Shown: positions 1-5,634 of the stretch, piece after piece
How the letters are laid out: each line of letters starts with the position of its first letter
How positions within the stretch are numbered: the first letter of the stretch is position 1
DNA from: an uncultured Hyphomicrobiales bacterium
GTDB taxonomy: Bacteria; Pseudomonadota; Alphaproteobacteria; Rhizobiales; Beijerinckiaceae
Assembly (NCBI GenBank): GCA_903903935.1
Contig: CAIVAX010000525.1
Coordinates: forward strand, 1 to 5,634
DNA length: 5,634 bases
Direction: 5' to 3'
Notes under the pieces: model-generated
Database searches by the model: none
What the model was told of the DNA's origin: nothing
The model's input: only the letters and a program-made list of their open reading frames with translations
Translations under genes and position numbers: made by a program

Positions 1-636
1 GAGCTTGATCCGCGCATGTTCGACAGCGCTTTGCCAAGCCATGTGAATACACGCTCCATTCGTGTGGCCGGCGGATTAGGAACAATCGCCAGAGTGGTGG
101 CTGATGGTCAGGATATTTATCATTCGCGCCTGCCCGTCGGCGAAGCGATGATGCGGATTGATACATTCTACCGCCCCTATCATGCGCGCTTACGCCAATT
201 GCTCGAACAAACTATAGAGACCTATGGCCAAGCCTTTCTGCTCGATTGCCATTCCATGCCCTCGAGCGCCATTCCGGTGGAGACCCATCCACGGGGCGTG
301 AAGCGCAATGTGGATATTGTCATTGGTGATCGCTATGGCACCAGCGCCAGCGCTATGTTTATCGATCTGCTGCAAAAGAGATTGTCAGAGCTTGGCTATT
401 TAGTTCGGCGCAACAAGCCCTATGCGGGCGGCTTCATCACCGAATATTACGGCAATCCCAGCCTCAATTGTCACGCTGTGCAGATTGAGGTGAATCGCGC
501 GCTCTATATGGATGAGCGCAGTCTCATTCCCCATGAAGGCTTCGACCGGCTCAAAACAGATATGGCCTTGGTGATTGCTGATCTGATCCAGCTGATGCAG
601 CGCAATGCGCCTGACACGCGGCAGGCTGCAGAATAA
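1..636 (+). CDS. N-formylglutamate amidohydrolase family protein (3' part; start off the left edge)
   Basis: Enzyme of the N-formylglutamate amidohydrolase family (PF05013), metal-dependent cytoplasmic hydrolases that remove the formyl group from N-formyl-glutamate or related N-formyl amino acids; in histidine degradation this is the HutG step. The frame is open from the first base (ELDPR before the first ATG at 16), so the real start is upstream; 211 residues remain of a family usually about 260-300 long. Visible family blocks, counting from nt 1, are ELDPRMF at 1-7, LLDCHSMPS around residues 80-88 with a candidate metal-binding His, DIVIGDRYGTS around 105-115, FITEYYGNP around 145-153, and QIEVNRALYMDE around 161-172. 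The order and spacing are normal and the frame ends in TAA at 634-636. No other hut gene is visible, so a role in histidine catabolism is not shown; many rhizobial genomes carry such a gene outside a hut operon. No T-tract terminator follows on the plus strand, so transcripts may run antisense into the small RNA. Family is confident, exact substrate is not. Confidence 0.9.
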   Translation, partial: ELDPRMFDSALPSHVNTRSIRVAGGLGTIARVVADGQDIYHSRLPVGEAMMRIDTFYRPYHARLRQLLEQTIETYGQAFLLDCHSMPSSAIPVETHPRGVKRNVDIVIGDRYGTSASAMFIDLLQKRLSELGYLVRRNKPYAGGFITEYYGNPSLNCHAVQIEVNRALYMDERSLIPHEGFDRLKTDMALVIADLIQLMQRNAPDTRQAAE

Positions 637-660
637 TCGAGAAGTGAAAATTGGTCCCTA

Positions 661-697
661 AAAGAAAGGAGGCCGCTCGCGTTACCACAAGCGGCCC
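661..697 (-). terminator. Rho-independent terminator of the small RNA
   Basis: Minus-strand stem GGCCGCTTG (697-689) pairs with CGAGCGGCC (680-672) around an 8-nt loop; one pair is a G-U wobble. It is followed by the T-rich tract TCCTTTCTTTT (671-661). On the plus strand the same stem is followed by CAAGTCT, so it would not terminate the amidohydrolase transcript. It ends 24 nt from the amidohydrolase stop codon. Confidence 0.8.
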
Positions 698-752
698 AAG
701 TCTAGGGAGGAAACGCCCAAGAAGGGCATCGGCGGCGAAAACTCGCCGCACG
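661..752 (-). ncRNA. mmgR: Small regulatory RNA of the suhB/mmgR family (Rfam RF00519 type)
   Basis: Probable Hfq-dependent trans-acting small RNA of about 90 nt. Reading the minus strand, I see three hairpins. Hairpin 1 is a perfect 7-bp stem GCGGCGA/TCGCCGC (749-743 with 738-732) with loop GTTT. Hairpin 2 is GATGCCC/GGGCGTT (730-724 with 719-713, including wobble pairs) with loop TTCT. An exposed TTTCCTCCCT (714-705) follows, the conserved pyrimidine-rich motif I remember for this family. Last comes a 9-bp GC-rich terminator stem (697-689 with 680-672) and a T-rich tail (671-661). The motif resembles an anti-Shine-Dalgarno sequence and could pair with ribosome binding sites of target mRNAs. 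In Sinorhizobium meliloti the family member MmgR limits polyhydroxybutyrate granule accumulation under nitrogen limitation. The 5' end near 752 is inferred from the -10 box; the 3' end from the T tract. It lies between the amidohydrolase (convergent) and the MFS gene (same strand). Recognised by eye, without a covariance search. Confidence 0.82.
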
Positions 753-758
753 CGATGC

Positions 759-787
759 ATATGGCGAATTCCGCGGACAAATGCAAG
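759..787 (-). promoter_or_regulatory. Sigma-70-type promoter of the small RNA
   Basis: On the minus strand CTTGCA (787-782) and CCATAT (764-759) are separated by exactly 17 nt. Against the rhizobial housekeeping consensus CTTGAC-N17-CTATAT this is 4 of 6 and 5 of 6 matches. It predicts a transcription start about 6-8 nt downstream, near 751-753, just before hairpin 1 of the small RNA. The agreement of promoter spacing with the first hairpin is what makes this more than a chance match. Confidence 0.6.
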
Positions 788-808
788 CCTTACTGACCTA
801 TTTTGATA

Positions 809-853
809 AATATCATTAAAAAACATACAACTAATATCTAAAGTAATGATATT
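809..853. repeat. AT-rich perfect inverted repeat, 10-bp arms
   Basis: AATATCATTA at 809-818 is the exact reverse complement of TAATGATATT at 844-853, with 25 nt between. The right arm overlaps the stop codon of the MFS gene (852-854), and the left arm lies about 20 bp upstream of the -35 box of the small RNA promoter. It could be a protein-binding site for control of the small RNA, or a weak 3' stem of the MFS mRNA. There is no GC-rich stem, so it is not a typical intrinsic terminator. The stretch is AT-rich and a chance repeat is possible. Confidence 0.4.
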
Positions 854-2141
854 ATTTACTATTTTTTACAACCTCGACACCTTTCCCAAAGCTATAGAGC
901 AGAACAGCTAGGCCAATTTCGCAGGCGATCAGCGCAAAAACAGCCCGATAGGCCTCTGGCGGATAGATTCGTAGCGAATCACTGACACTTGGCTCGTAAA
1001 GCGAGATGACAAAACCGGTCAGTGCCTGTTGGGCAAACACCCCGCCCATCGAGCCTATGTTCAGCAAGGTCAAACCTCGCCCCAAGAGATGCGGGGGAAA
1101 TAGACTGCGGCCATGGGCTGTCAGCAAAGGGGTTATGCCCAGCACAAAGCCATAGGCAATGAAAAAGGCCCAAATCATATACCCTGAGAGGGGACTGATC
1201 GCTGCCCAGAGCAGCAGAGCCATAGCCAGCAGAGCCCCCAGCACAGAGGGTATTTTGTAGGACCCAAACAGGCGATCAGCAAAACCCCAAGCAAACAGGC
1301 CTATCATTTGCGCCAAGCTCAAGCTGAATAACAGCGCGCCGCGCTCTTCAAGCGCCAAGCCATAGACCTGCGCCAACCAAGGCCCGCCCCATAATCCTAA
1401 AATGGCAGCAAAGGCCGAATAGCAACTCGCCTGCATCGCAAACACACCCCAAAACTGGGGCACGCGCGTGGCCGCCACAACACCACGCAACAGACTGGTC
1501 AGACTCTCAGAACTCTGCTTGGAATAATCTTGATGAGAAGTCATGTCATCTGCACTGCGATCCGAGACAAAGACAATCACCAGAACCAGCACACCAAGCG
1601 CCACCACATCCAGAGCCAAGAAACTTGCCCGCCAACCAAAATGCGCCATGGCGAGAGCCAAAGGGGCTGTCGCCATCAATGTACCCAGATTGCCGCCCCC
1701 AATTTGAATGCCCGTCAGGCTGGCAAAATGCCTTGGGCCAAAGCGCCGCGCATAGATCGCCAAAGGCGCCATCAAAAAGCTGGAACAGCCCAAGCCCATA
1801 ATCACCCGCGCCAACAACAGCACATGATAATTGGGAGCCAGCGCAAACAGGCCAATGCCCAATATCATCACACAGCCTGTGACGATCAAAGCGCGCTTGG
1901 GGCCATAGACATCAATGGCAATGCCCAGCGGAATCTGGATCAGCGCAAAAGCCAAAAAGAAGATGGATGACAAAAGGCTCAGCGCGCCCGCATCCAGATC
2001 AAACTCAACCGCGAGATCCGGCCCCAAAACACCAATTGAATTGCGCACAAACTGGCTGACCATATAAAGCGCCACCAGCAGACCAATCATCGGCCAGGCT
2101 GTCAGATCCAGCGCGGAGGTCTTGTGGTCATCATGCTGCAT
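852..2141 (-). CDS. MFS transporter, substrate unknown
   Basis: Inner-membrane secondary transporter of the major facilitator superfamily, 429 residues, a normal length for a 12-helix member. A short polar N-terminus precedes the first membrane segment (about 17-40). The second (about 53-75) runs into motif A, GIAIDVYGPKR at 73-83, in the loop between helices 2 and 3. Later segments include LIVTGCVMILGIGLFALAP, the LLLARVIMGLGCSSFLMAPL block and a polar central loop (VSDRSADDMTSHQDYSKQ) between the two six-helix halves. The start chosen is ATG at 2141 because the reading frame extends upstream only to a TTG at 2243 through a polar, non-conserved stretch. The ribosome site at the chosen start is weak (AATAGG). 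It is transcribed divergently from hisN, and no strong terminator separates it from the small RNA on the same strand, so read-through is possible. The sequence looks like sugar-phosphate/organic-anion type MFS proteins of COG2271, but that is too weak for a substrate. It could be an importer or an exporter. Confidence 0.88.
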   Translation of the reverse strand: MQHDDHKTSALDLTAWPMIGLLVALYMVSQFVRNSIGVLGPDLAVEFDLDAGALSLLSSIFFLAFALIQIPLGIAIDVYGPKRALIVTGCVMILGIGLFALAPNYHVLLLARVIMGLGCSSFLMAPLAIYARRFGPRHFASLTGIQIGGGNLGTLMATAPLALAMAHFGWRASFLALDVVALGVLVLVIVFVSDRSADDMTSHQDYSKQSSESLTSLLRGVVAATRVPQFWGVFAMQASCYSAFAAILGLWGGPWLAQVYGLALEERGALLFSLSLAQMIGLFAWGFADRLFGSYKIPSVLGALLAMALLLWAAISPLSGYMIWAFFIAYGFVLGITPLLTAHGRSLFPPHLLGRGLTLLNIGSMGGVFAQQALTGFVISLYEPSVSDSLRIYPPEAYRAVFALIACEIGLAVLLYSFGKGVEVVKNSK

Positions 2142-2149
2142 GAAAAACC

Positions 2150-2159
2150 TATTCGAATA
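2150..2159. repeat. Perfect 10-bp palindrome just upstream of the MFS start
   Basis: TATTCGAATA is its own reverse complement and ends 9 nt before the MFS start codon at 2141, overlapping the region expected to hold the ribosome binding site. A repressor bound here would cover the translation-start region of the MFS gene. With only 10 bp, chance is a fair explanation. The rest of the 139-nt divergent gap (2142-2280) shows no promoter I would defend. Confidence 0.3.
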
Positions 2160-2266
2160 ACCCACATGACGGGGCCTAGCGATGTGTATTAATCTGTGTG
2201 CGGACTGGCTATCGCCATCGCCTTGGTTTAGCCAGAAGCACAACAGGCCAATCGCTCACCACGGCC

Positions 2267-2272
2267 AGAGGG
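2267..2272 (+). promoter_or_regulatory. Ribosome binding site of hisN
   Basis: AGAGGG lies 8 nt upstream of the ATG at 2281, good Shine-Dalgarno spacing, and supports this ATG as the hisN start. Confidence 0.6.
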
Positions 2273-2280
2273 CATAGAGC

Positions 2281-3078
2281 ATGAAACCGGTGGATTTTAC
2301 CAGCTTCGTTGAACAACTCGCACAGGTCTCTGGCGAGGCCATCTTGCCCTTTTTTCGCTCCTCACTCCATGCGGATGACAAATCACGCGGCGGCCTGTTT
2401 GATCCGGTGACGGAAGCTGACCGGGCGGGCGAAGTCGCTATGCGCCGATTGATCACTGAGGCCTTTCCTGCCCATGGCATTATTGGCGAAGAATTTGGTG
2501 CCCATGCCAGTGATGCGGAATATGTCTGGGTGCTTGATCCTATTGATGGCACCAAAAGCTTCATCTCGGGCATGCCAGTCTGGGGCACGTTGATTGGCCT
2601 GACACGCAAGGGCAACCCCTGCTATGGCATGATGCATCAGCCGTTCACGCGCGAATTCTTCTTTGGGGATGGCTCCTCTGCTCATTGGCGCGGCCTTGGA
2701 CATGATGGCCAGAGCCAACAACGCAAATTGCGCACACGCGCCTGTCAGAGCCTGTCCACAGCCACATTGATGACAACTCATCCAGCACTATTGATCGAGG
2801 GCACGCGGGGGGCGTTTGAGCGGGTCGAACAGCAAGTGCGTCTGGCGCGCTATGGCGGCGATTGCTATGCCTATTGCATGCTCGCCTCTGGCCATGTGGA
2901 TCTGGTCATCGAAAGTGGCTTGAATGCCTATGATATTGTGGCACTCATCCCGATCATTGAAGGCGCGGGCGGGATCATCACCAATTGGCAAGGTGGCTCA
3001 GCAGCTCAAGGCGGCGCGATCATAGCTGCAGGAACTGCCAAATTGCATGAAGAGGCTTTGGCCCTTCTCAATCCTTAG
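2281..3078 (+). CDS. hisN: Histidinol-phosphatase, inositol monophosphatase type (HisN)
   Basis: Mg2+-dependent phosphatase that removes phosphate from L-histidinol phosphate, the penultimate step of histidine biosynthesis, in the cytoplasm. It has 265 residues, normal for the family. Inositol monophosphatase fold motifs are intact: DPVTEADR at 41-48; GEE at 69-71 with metal ligand Glu70; WVLDPIDGTKSFISG at 83-97 with Asp86 and Asp89; and GGDCYAYCMLASGHVDLV from 192, with the last metal-binding Asp218 in AYDIVAL. HisN-specific signs are SFISGMPVWGTLIGL after the DPIDGT motif, the LRTRACQSL...RYGGDCYAY middle block, and YD rather than the usual WD at the last metal site. These favour HisN over SuhB-type inositol-1-phosphatase, though annotation pipelines often confuse them. 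The ATG has a good ribosome site. It is divergent from the MFS gene and convergent with the hydrolase; its last 11 nt overlap the hydrolase end. No other his gene is visible, which fits the usual unlinked location of hisN in this group. Confidence 0.9.
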   Translation: MKPVDFTSFVEQLAQVSGEAILPFFRSSLHADDKSRGGLFDPVTEADRAGEVAMRRLITEAFPAHGIIGEEFGAHASDAEYVWVLDPIDGTKSFISGMPVWGTLIGLTRKGNPCYGMMHQPFTREFFFGDGSSAHWRGLGHDGQSQQRKLRTRACQSLSTATLMTTHPALLIEGTRGAFERVEQQVRLARYGGDCYAYCMLASGHVDLVIESGLNAYDIVALIPIIEGAGGIITNWQGGSAAQGGAIIAAGTAKLHEEALALLNP

Positions 3079-4156
3079 CAGCCTCGGCAGGCGCATTTGG
3101 ATTGACTGCACGGCTCTTGCCGGGGATGAAGGCATCAAAGGCCGCCCAGAACAAGTCGCGCAAAGGATCGCGCTCAAGTAAAATTTCATGTTCTGCCCCC
3201 GGCACAATCACCAGCCGGCCAATCTTCAATCTTTGCGCAAAGCGCTCCGTGGCGCGCGTATCAACAATGCGATCATGGCCAGAAGCGATGATCAAGATAG
3301 GCAAATGAGTCTGCCGCGGATAATTCACATCCTCAAATTGTTTCATCAGGCGAAAGGCGGCATGGGTCCAGCCAATCGTCGGATCACCCAGCCCTAAAGG
3401 CGCATGCGCGCCAATGTAAGACGCACTGCGAGTATGGCGCTGCCGATCCGTGGTAAAGACATTGCCAGGAAAAGGCCACGTAATCGTCGCCGTCTCACCC
3501 CCGCCACCGGGAAGAAAGGCGCCGCCCAGACCCACATAATCGAGCAATGCCAAAACAGCGCGCGCCAAGCGCGGAGAGCTGAGGCCATAAATGCCAATCA
3601 TCGGCGAGGTCAGCACCACACGTGCAAAAGGTGAGCGCCCGTGACGCGCCTGCTCCAGCAAAATTGTCCCGCCCATGGAATGGGCCAAACCAAACCAAGG
3701 CTGCGGACACACAGGCGTCAACACATGCTCAACCAGTGCATCAAGATCGCGCTCATAGAGCGAGAAATCATCAATATGCCCTTTGCGTCGATTGCTCAGC
3801 TCGTGATCAGAGAGGCCCTGACCCCGCCAATCAAAGGCTACGACCACTAAATTGCGCGCCAGCAAATCTGCAATCGTCTCATAATATTTTTCGATGAATT
3901 CCGCTCGCCCCGCGCAAATGACAAGCGTGCCCACTGGCTCATTGGTCTTTTGCCACCGCGCCACACGCAAATTGAGACCATCGCGTGTGGCAACCCAATC
4001 CAGACTGCGCAAAGACAGCGCAAGATCATCTGGTTGTTGCACCAAATGAGGCGCAGGGCCTTCGCGCTGATCCAGATCTGCCTCTGGCACCGCACTCATC
4101 TTTGTTGAAGCGGACGAGAGAGCACGCCGCGCAATCTCATGAGTGTTTGGCCTCAT
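3068..4156 (-). CDS. Alpha/beta hydrolase, lysophospholipase (PldB-like)
   Basis: Serine hydrolase of the alpha/beta fold, COG2267 lysophospholipase/monoacylglycerol lipase type, probably cytoplasmic since no signal peptide is seen. Numbered from the ATG at 4156 (362 residues): first core strand and oxyanion region TLVICAGRAEFIEKYYE at 77-93, where relatives typically have HGRTEFIEKY; FDWRGQGLSD at 108-117; nucleophile Ser160 in AHSMGG at 158-163 (Ala for the first Gly of GxSxG); acid Asp295 in ASGHDRIVDT; and His323 in PGAEHEILLERD. The triad is complete. The start is uncertain: ATG at 4156 overlaps the upstream molybdenum-hydroxylase gene by 20 nt, ATG at 4099 (343 residues) would leave a 37-nt gap, and ATG at 4201 adds an Arg/Cys-rich leader unlike the family. 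None of the first two has a strong ribosome site, which suggests translational coupling to the upstream gene. The C-terminal tail after residue 345 is polar and Ala-rich. The substrate could be a lysophospholipid, acylglycerol or other ester. Confidence 0.88.
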   Translation of the reverse strand: MRPNTHEIARRALSSASTKMSAVPEADLDQREGPAPHLVQQPDDLALSLRSLDWVATRDGLNLRVARWQKTNEPVGTLVICAGRAEFIEKYYETIADLLARNLVVVAFDWRGQGLSDHELSNRRKGHIDDFSLYERDLDALVEHVLTPVCPQPWFGLAHSMGGTILLEQARHGRSPFARVVLTSPMIGIYGLSSPRLARAVLALLDYVGLGGAFLPGGGGETATITWPFPGNVFTTDRQRHTRSASYIGAHAPLGLGDPTIGWTHAAFRLMKQFEDVNYPRQTHLPILIIASGHDRIVDTRATERFAQRLKIGRLVIVPGAEHEILLERDPLRDLFWAAFDAFIPGKSRAVNPNAPAEAAKD

Positions 4157-5634
4157 GAATGAGACGCCAGAGAACTTGCGGCGTCGCCGGCATGGGCACA
4201 TCCTTGATCCCTAAATGCGACAAGGCATCCGCCAAGGCATTGGCCACAGCCGGCAAGGCGCCCACACAGCCAGCTTCACCAGCACCCTTCACACCCAGCA
4301 AATTACTGCTCGTGGGCACTGGATGACTCTTGACCTCGAAATTGCACATATCAAGCGCATGCGGCATCGCATAATCCATGAAGGAACCTGTCAGCAATTC
4401 GCCTGATTGCGGATCATATTTCAAATCCTCCATCAGCATTTGGCCAATGCCCTGCGCAATGCCGCCATGGATCTGCCCCTTGAGCAGCAAGGGATTGAGC
4501 ACATTGCCCACATCATCCACCACACTATAGCGGATAAAGTCGACAGTTCCGGTCTCTTCATCAATCTCCAATTCCACCACATGGCAGCCATTGGGATAAT
4601 TCTGCGCCTTGCTGGAATAGACCGCATTGCTGATCAACCCCGGCTCCATGCCCTCAGGCAGATTTTCAAATTTAGCCGCAGCTTTGGCGATTTCCTTCAT
4701 CGTCATGCTGGCATTGGATGAGCGCGAGGTGAACACACCTTCAGCAAACTCAACATCATCAACTTTCATCAGATGACGCGCTAAAAGCCTGCCCTTCTCG
4801 ACAACTTTCTCAATCGCCATATGCATAGCCGAGCCACCCAGCGCCGATGTGCGCGAACCGCCCGTGCCTTCGCCAAAGAAGACCACATCTGTATCGCCCT
4901 GCGCATAGGTGATCTCATTGGGATCAATCCCCAGACGATCAGCGACCATTTGCTTGAACATGGTCTCATGACCCTGACCATGGGTCACAGCGCCGGAAAT
5001 AATGGTCAGCGATCCCGTGCGATCAAAGCGCACTTCGGCGCCTTCAATGCCGGGGCTTGCTGCCTTTTCGATCGAATAAGACAGGCCAATGCCCCGCAGC
5101 TTACCCTGCGTGCGGGCCGCCTGACGACGCGCTTCAAAGCCCGCCCAATCGCCCATTTCAAGCGCCAGATCGAGGCATTTTTCAAACTCGCCACAATCAT
5201 AATTGAACGAGAGCGCCGTCTGATAGGGAAAGGCCCCTTCGGGGATCATATTGCGGCGACGAATCTCAGCTGGATCCATTTTTAATTCATCGGCCGCAAG
5301 ATCAACCAGACGCTCGATCACATAGGCAGCCTCGGGGCGTCCATTGCCGCGATAGGGGCGCATCCAATGCGTATTGCTAAAGGTCGCTGTGACATCCACA
5401 TGCGCGGCAGGCAAAACATAAGGACCCGCCAAAGTACCCAGATTGCTGATCGGTCCGCCTTCCGAGCCCGTCTGAATATAAGCGCCCAGATTGGCAACCG
5501 TCTTCACTCTCAGCCCCAAGAATTTCCCATCGGCATCGAGCGCCAATTCACCATCGGTGACATTGTCTCTGGCCATAGCATCGCTGAGAAAAGCCTCTGA
5601 GCGGCTGCTGGTTTCTGATTCCGTTCTTTGTAGC
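4137..5634 (-). CDS. Xanthine dehydrogenase/CoxL-family molybdopterin-binding subunit (5' part off the right edge)
   Basis: Large catalytic subunit of a molybdenum hydroxylase (xanthine oxidase superfamily), which holds the molybdenum cofactor and adds oxygen from water to its substrate, passing electrons to partner FeS and FAD subunits. The frame is open to the window edge, giving 498 residues of a family usually about 750-800; the ATG at 5576 is internal because RSEAFLSDA, a family block, lies before it. Visible blocks are the active-site loop PYRGNGRPEA (nt 5330-5357), HGQGHETM (from about 4982 down), EGTGGSRTSA (about 4842-4871), and GAGEAG near the C-terminus, whose Glu (codon 4275-4277) matches the catalytic base of the superfamily. 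True form I CO dehydrogenase carries AYRCSFR in the loop; here the Cys is replaced by Gly, so CO oxidation is not supported. The loop also begins Pro and has Asn where related proteins usually read AYRGAGR. The strip at the edge (RTESETSS) is unusual for the position before RSEAF. Partner genes would lie beyond the right edge. The gene overlaps the hydrolase start. Confidence 0.92.
   Translation of the reverse strand, partial: LQRTESETSSRSEAFLSDAMARDNVTDGELALDADGKFLGLRVKTVANLGAYIQTGSEGGPISNLGTLAGPYVLPAAHVDVTATFSNTHWMRPYRGNGRPEAAYVIERLVDLAADELKMDPAEIRRRNMIPEGAFPYQTALSFNYDCGEFEKCLDLALEMGDWAGFEARRQAARTQGKLRGIGLSYSIEKAASPGIEGAEVRFDRTGSLTIISGAVTHGQGHETMFKQMVADRLGIDPNEITYAQGDTDVVFFGEGTGGSRTSALGGSAMHMAIEKVVEKGRLLARHLMKVDDVEFAEGVFTSRSSNASMTMKEIAKAAAKFENLPEGMEPGLISNAVYSSKAQNYPNGCHVVELEIDEETGTVDFIRYSVVDDVGNVLNPLLLKGQIHGGIAQGIGQMLMEDLKYDPQSGELLTGSFMDYAMPHALDMCNFEVKSHPVPTSSNLLGVKGAGEAGCVGALPAVANALADALSHLGIKDVPMPATPQVLWRLIHEAKHS

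Noticed and set aside
672..697. Plus-strand terminator for the amidohydrolase
   Set aside because: The stem is symmetric, but the T tract occurs only on the minus-strand side; on the plus strand CAAGTCT follows.
551..826. Minus-strand open reading frame of 91 codons across the gap after the amidohydrolase
   Set aside because: It overlaps the amidohydrolase 3' end and runs through the small RNA hairpins and terminator; the translation has no recognisable domain.
1530..1970. 146-codon plus-strand frame inside the MFS gene
   Set aside because: Antisense shadow of a clear membrane-protein gene; its His/Gln/Arg-rich translation has no domain.
2142..2243. Longer MFS protein starting at TTG 2243
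   Set aside because: The extra 34 residues are polar, begin at a rare start codon and do not look like family sequence; ATG at 2141 leads straight into the first membrane segment.
2281..3078. SuhB-type inositol-1-monophosphatase
   Set aside because: The SFISGMPVWGTLIGL block, RYGGDCYAY block and YD at the last metal site fit HisN better than SuhB.
4821..5285. 154-codon plus-strand frame inside the molybdenum hydroxylase gene
   Set aside because: Antisense shadow of a strongly conserved coding region; no domain or ribosome site recognised.
4137..5634. Aerobic carbon monoxide dehydrogenase large subunit (coxL)
   Set aside because: Overall similarity is there, but the active-site loop lacks the Cys of AYRCSFR needed for the Cu-Mo centre of form I CO dehydrogenase.

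Overview
The window looks like the chromosome of an alphaproteobacterium, most likely of the order Hyphomicrobiales (Rhizobiales) or a close relative. Three things suggest this: a small RNA at 661-752 (minus strand) that I recognise as the alphaproteobacterial suhB/mmgR family, a HisN-type histidinol-phosphate phosphatase, and a promoter of the rhizobial CTTGAC-N17-CTATAT kind in front of the small RNA. The assignment comes from reading motifs and recalling families; no database search was run.

Layout. 1-636 (+) is the C-terminal part of an N-formylglutamate amidohydrolase family enzyme whose start lies off the left edge. 637-851 is a gene gap that holds the small RNA with its own promoter and intrinsic terminator, plus an AT-rich perfect inverted repeat. 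852-2141 (-) is a 12-helix-type MFS transporter of unknown substrate. 2142-2280 is a divergent intergenic region. 2281-3078 (+) is hisN. 3068-4156 (-) is an alpha/beta hydrolase of the lysophospholipase/PldB kind, tail-to-tail with hisN with an 11-nt overlap. 4137-5634 (-) is the C-terminal two thirds of a xanthine dehydrogenase/CoxL-like molybdopterin-binding subunit. It runs off the right edge and probably shares a transcript with the hydrolase.

How the pieces relate. The left half joins an N-formyl amino acid hydrolase, a trans-acting small RNA and a histidine-biosynthesis phosphatase. From memory, the small RNA family was first named suhB because it lies beside an inositol-monophosphatase-like gene. 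Here the phosphatase gene is still close, but the MFS gene lies between it and the RNA. The right half is a separate minus-strand unit: a molybdenum hydroxylase large subunit followed by a hydrolase. The hydroxylase lacks the active-site loop of true CO dehydrogenase, so its substrate is open.

The most interesting element is the small RNA, which shows three hairpins, an exposed pyrimidine-rich anti-Shine-Dalgarno motif and a clear promoter and terminator. I see no mobile element, CRISPR array, tRNA or rRNA, and no evidence of a wholly new system.
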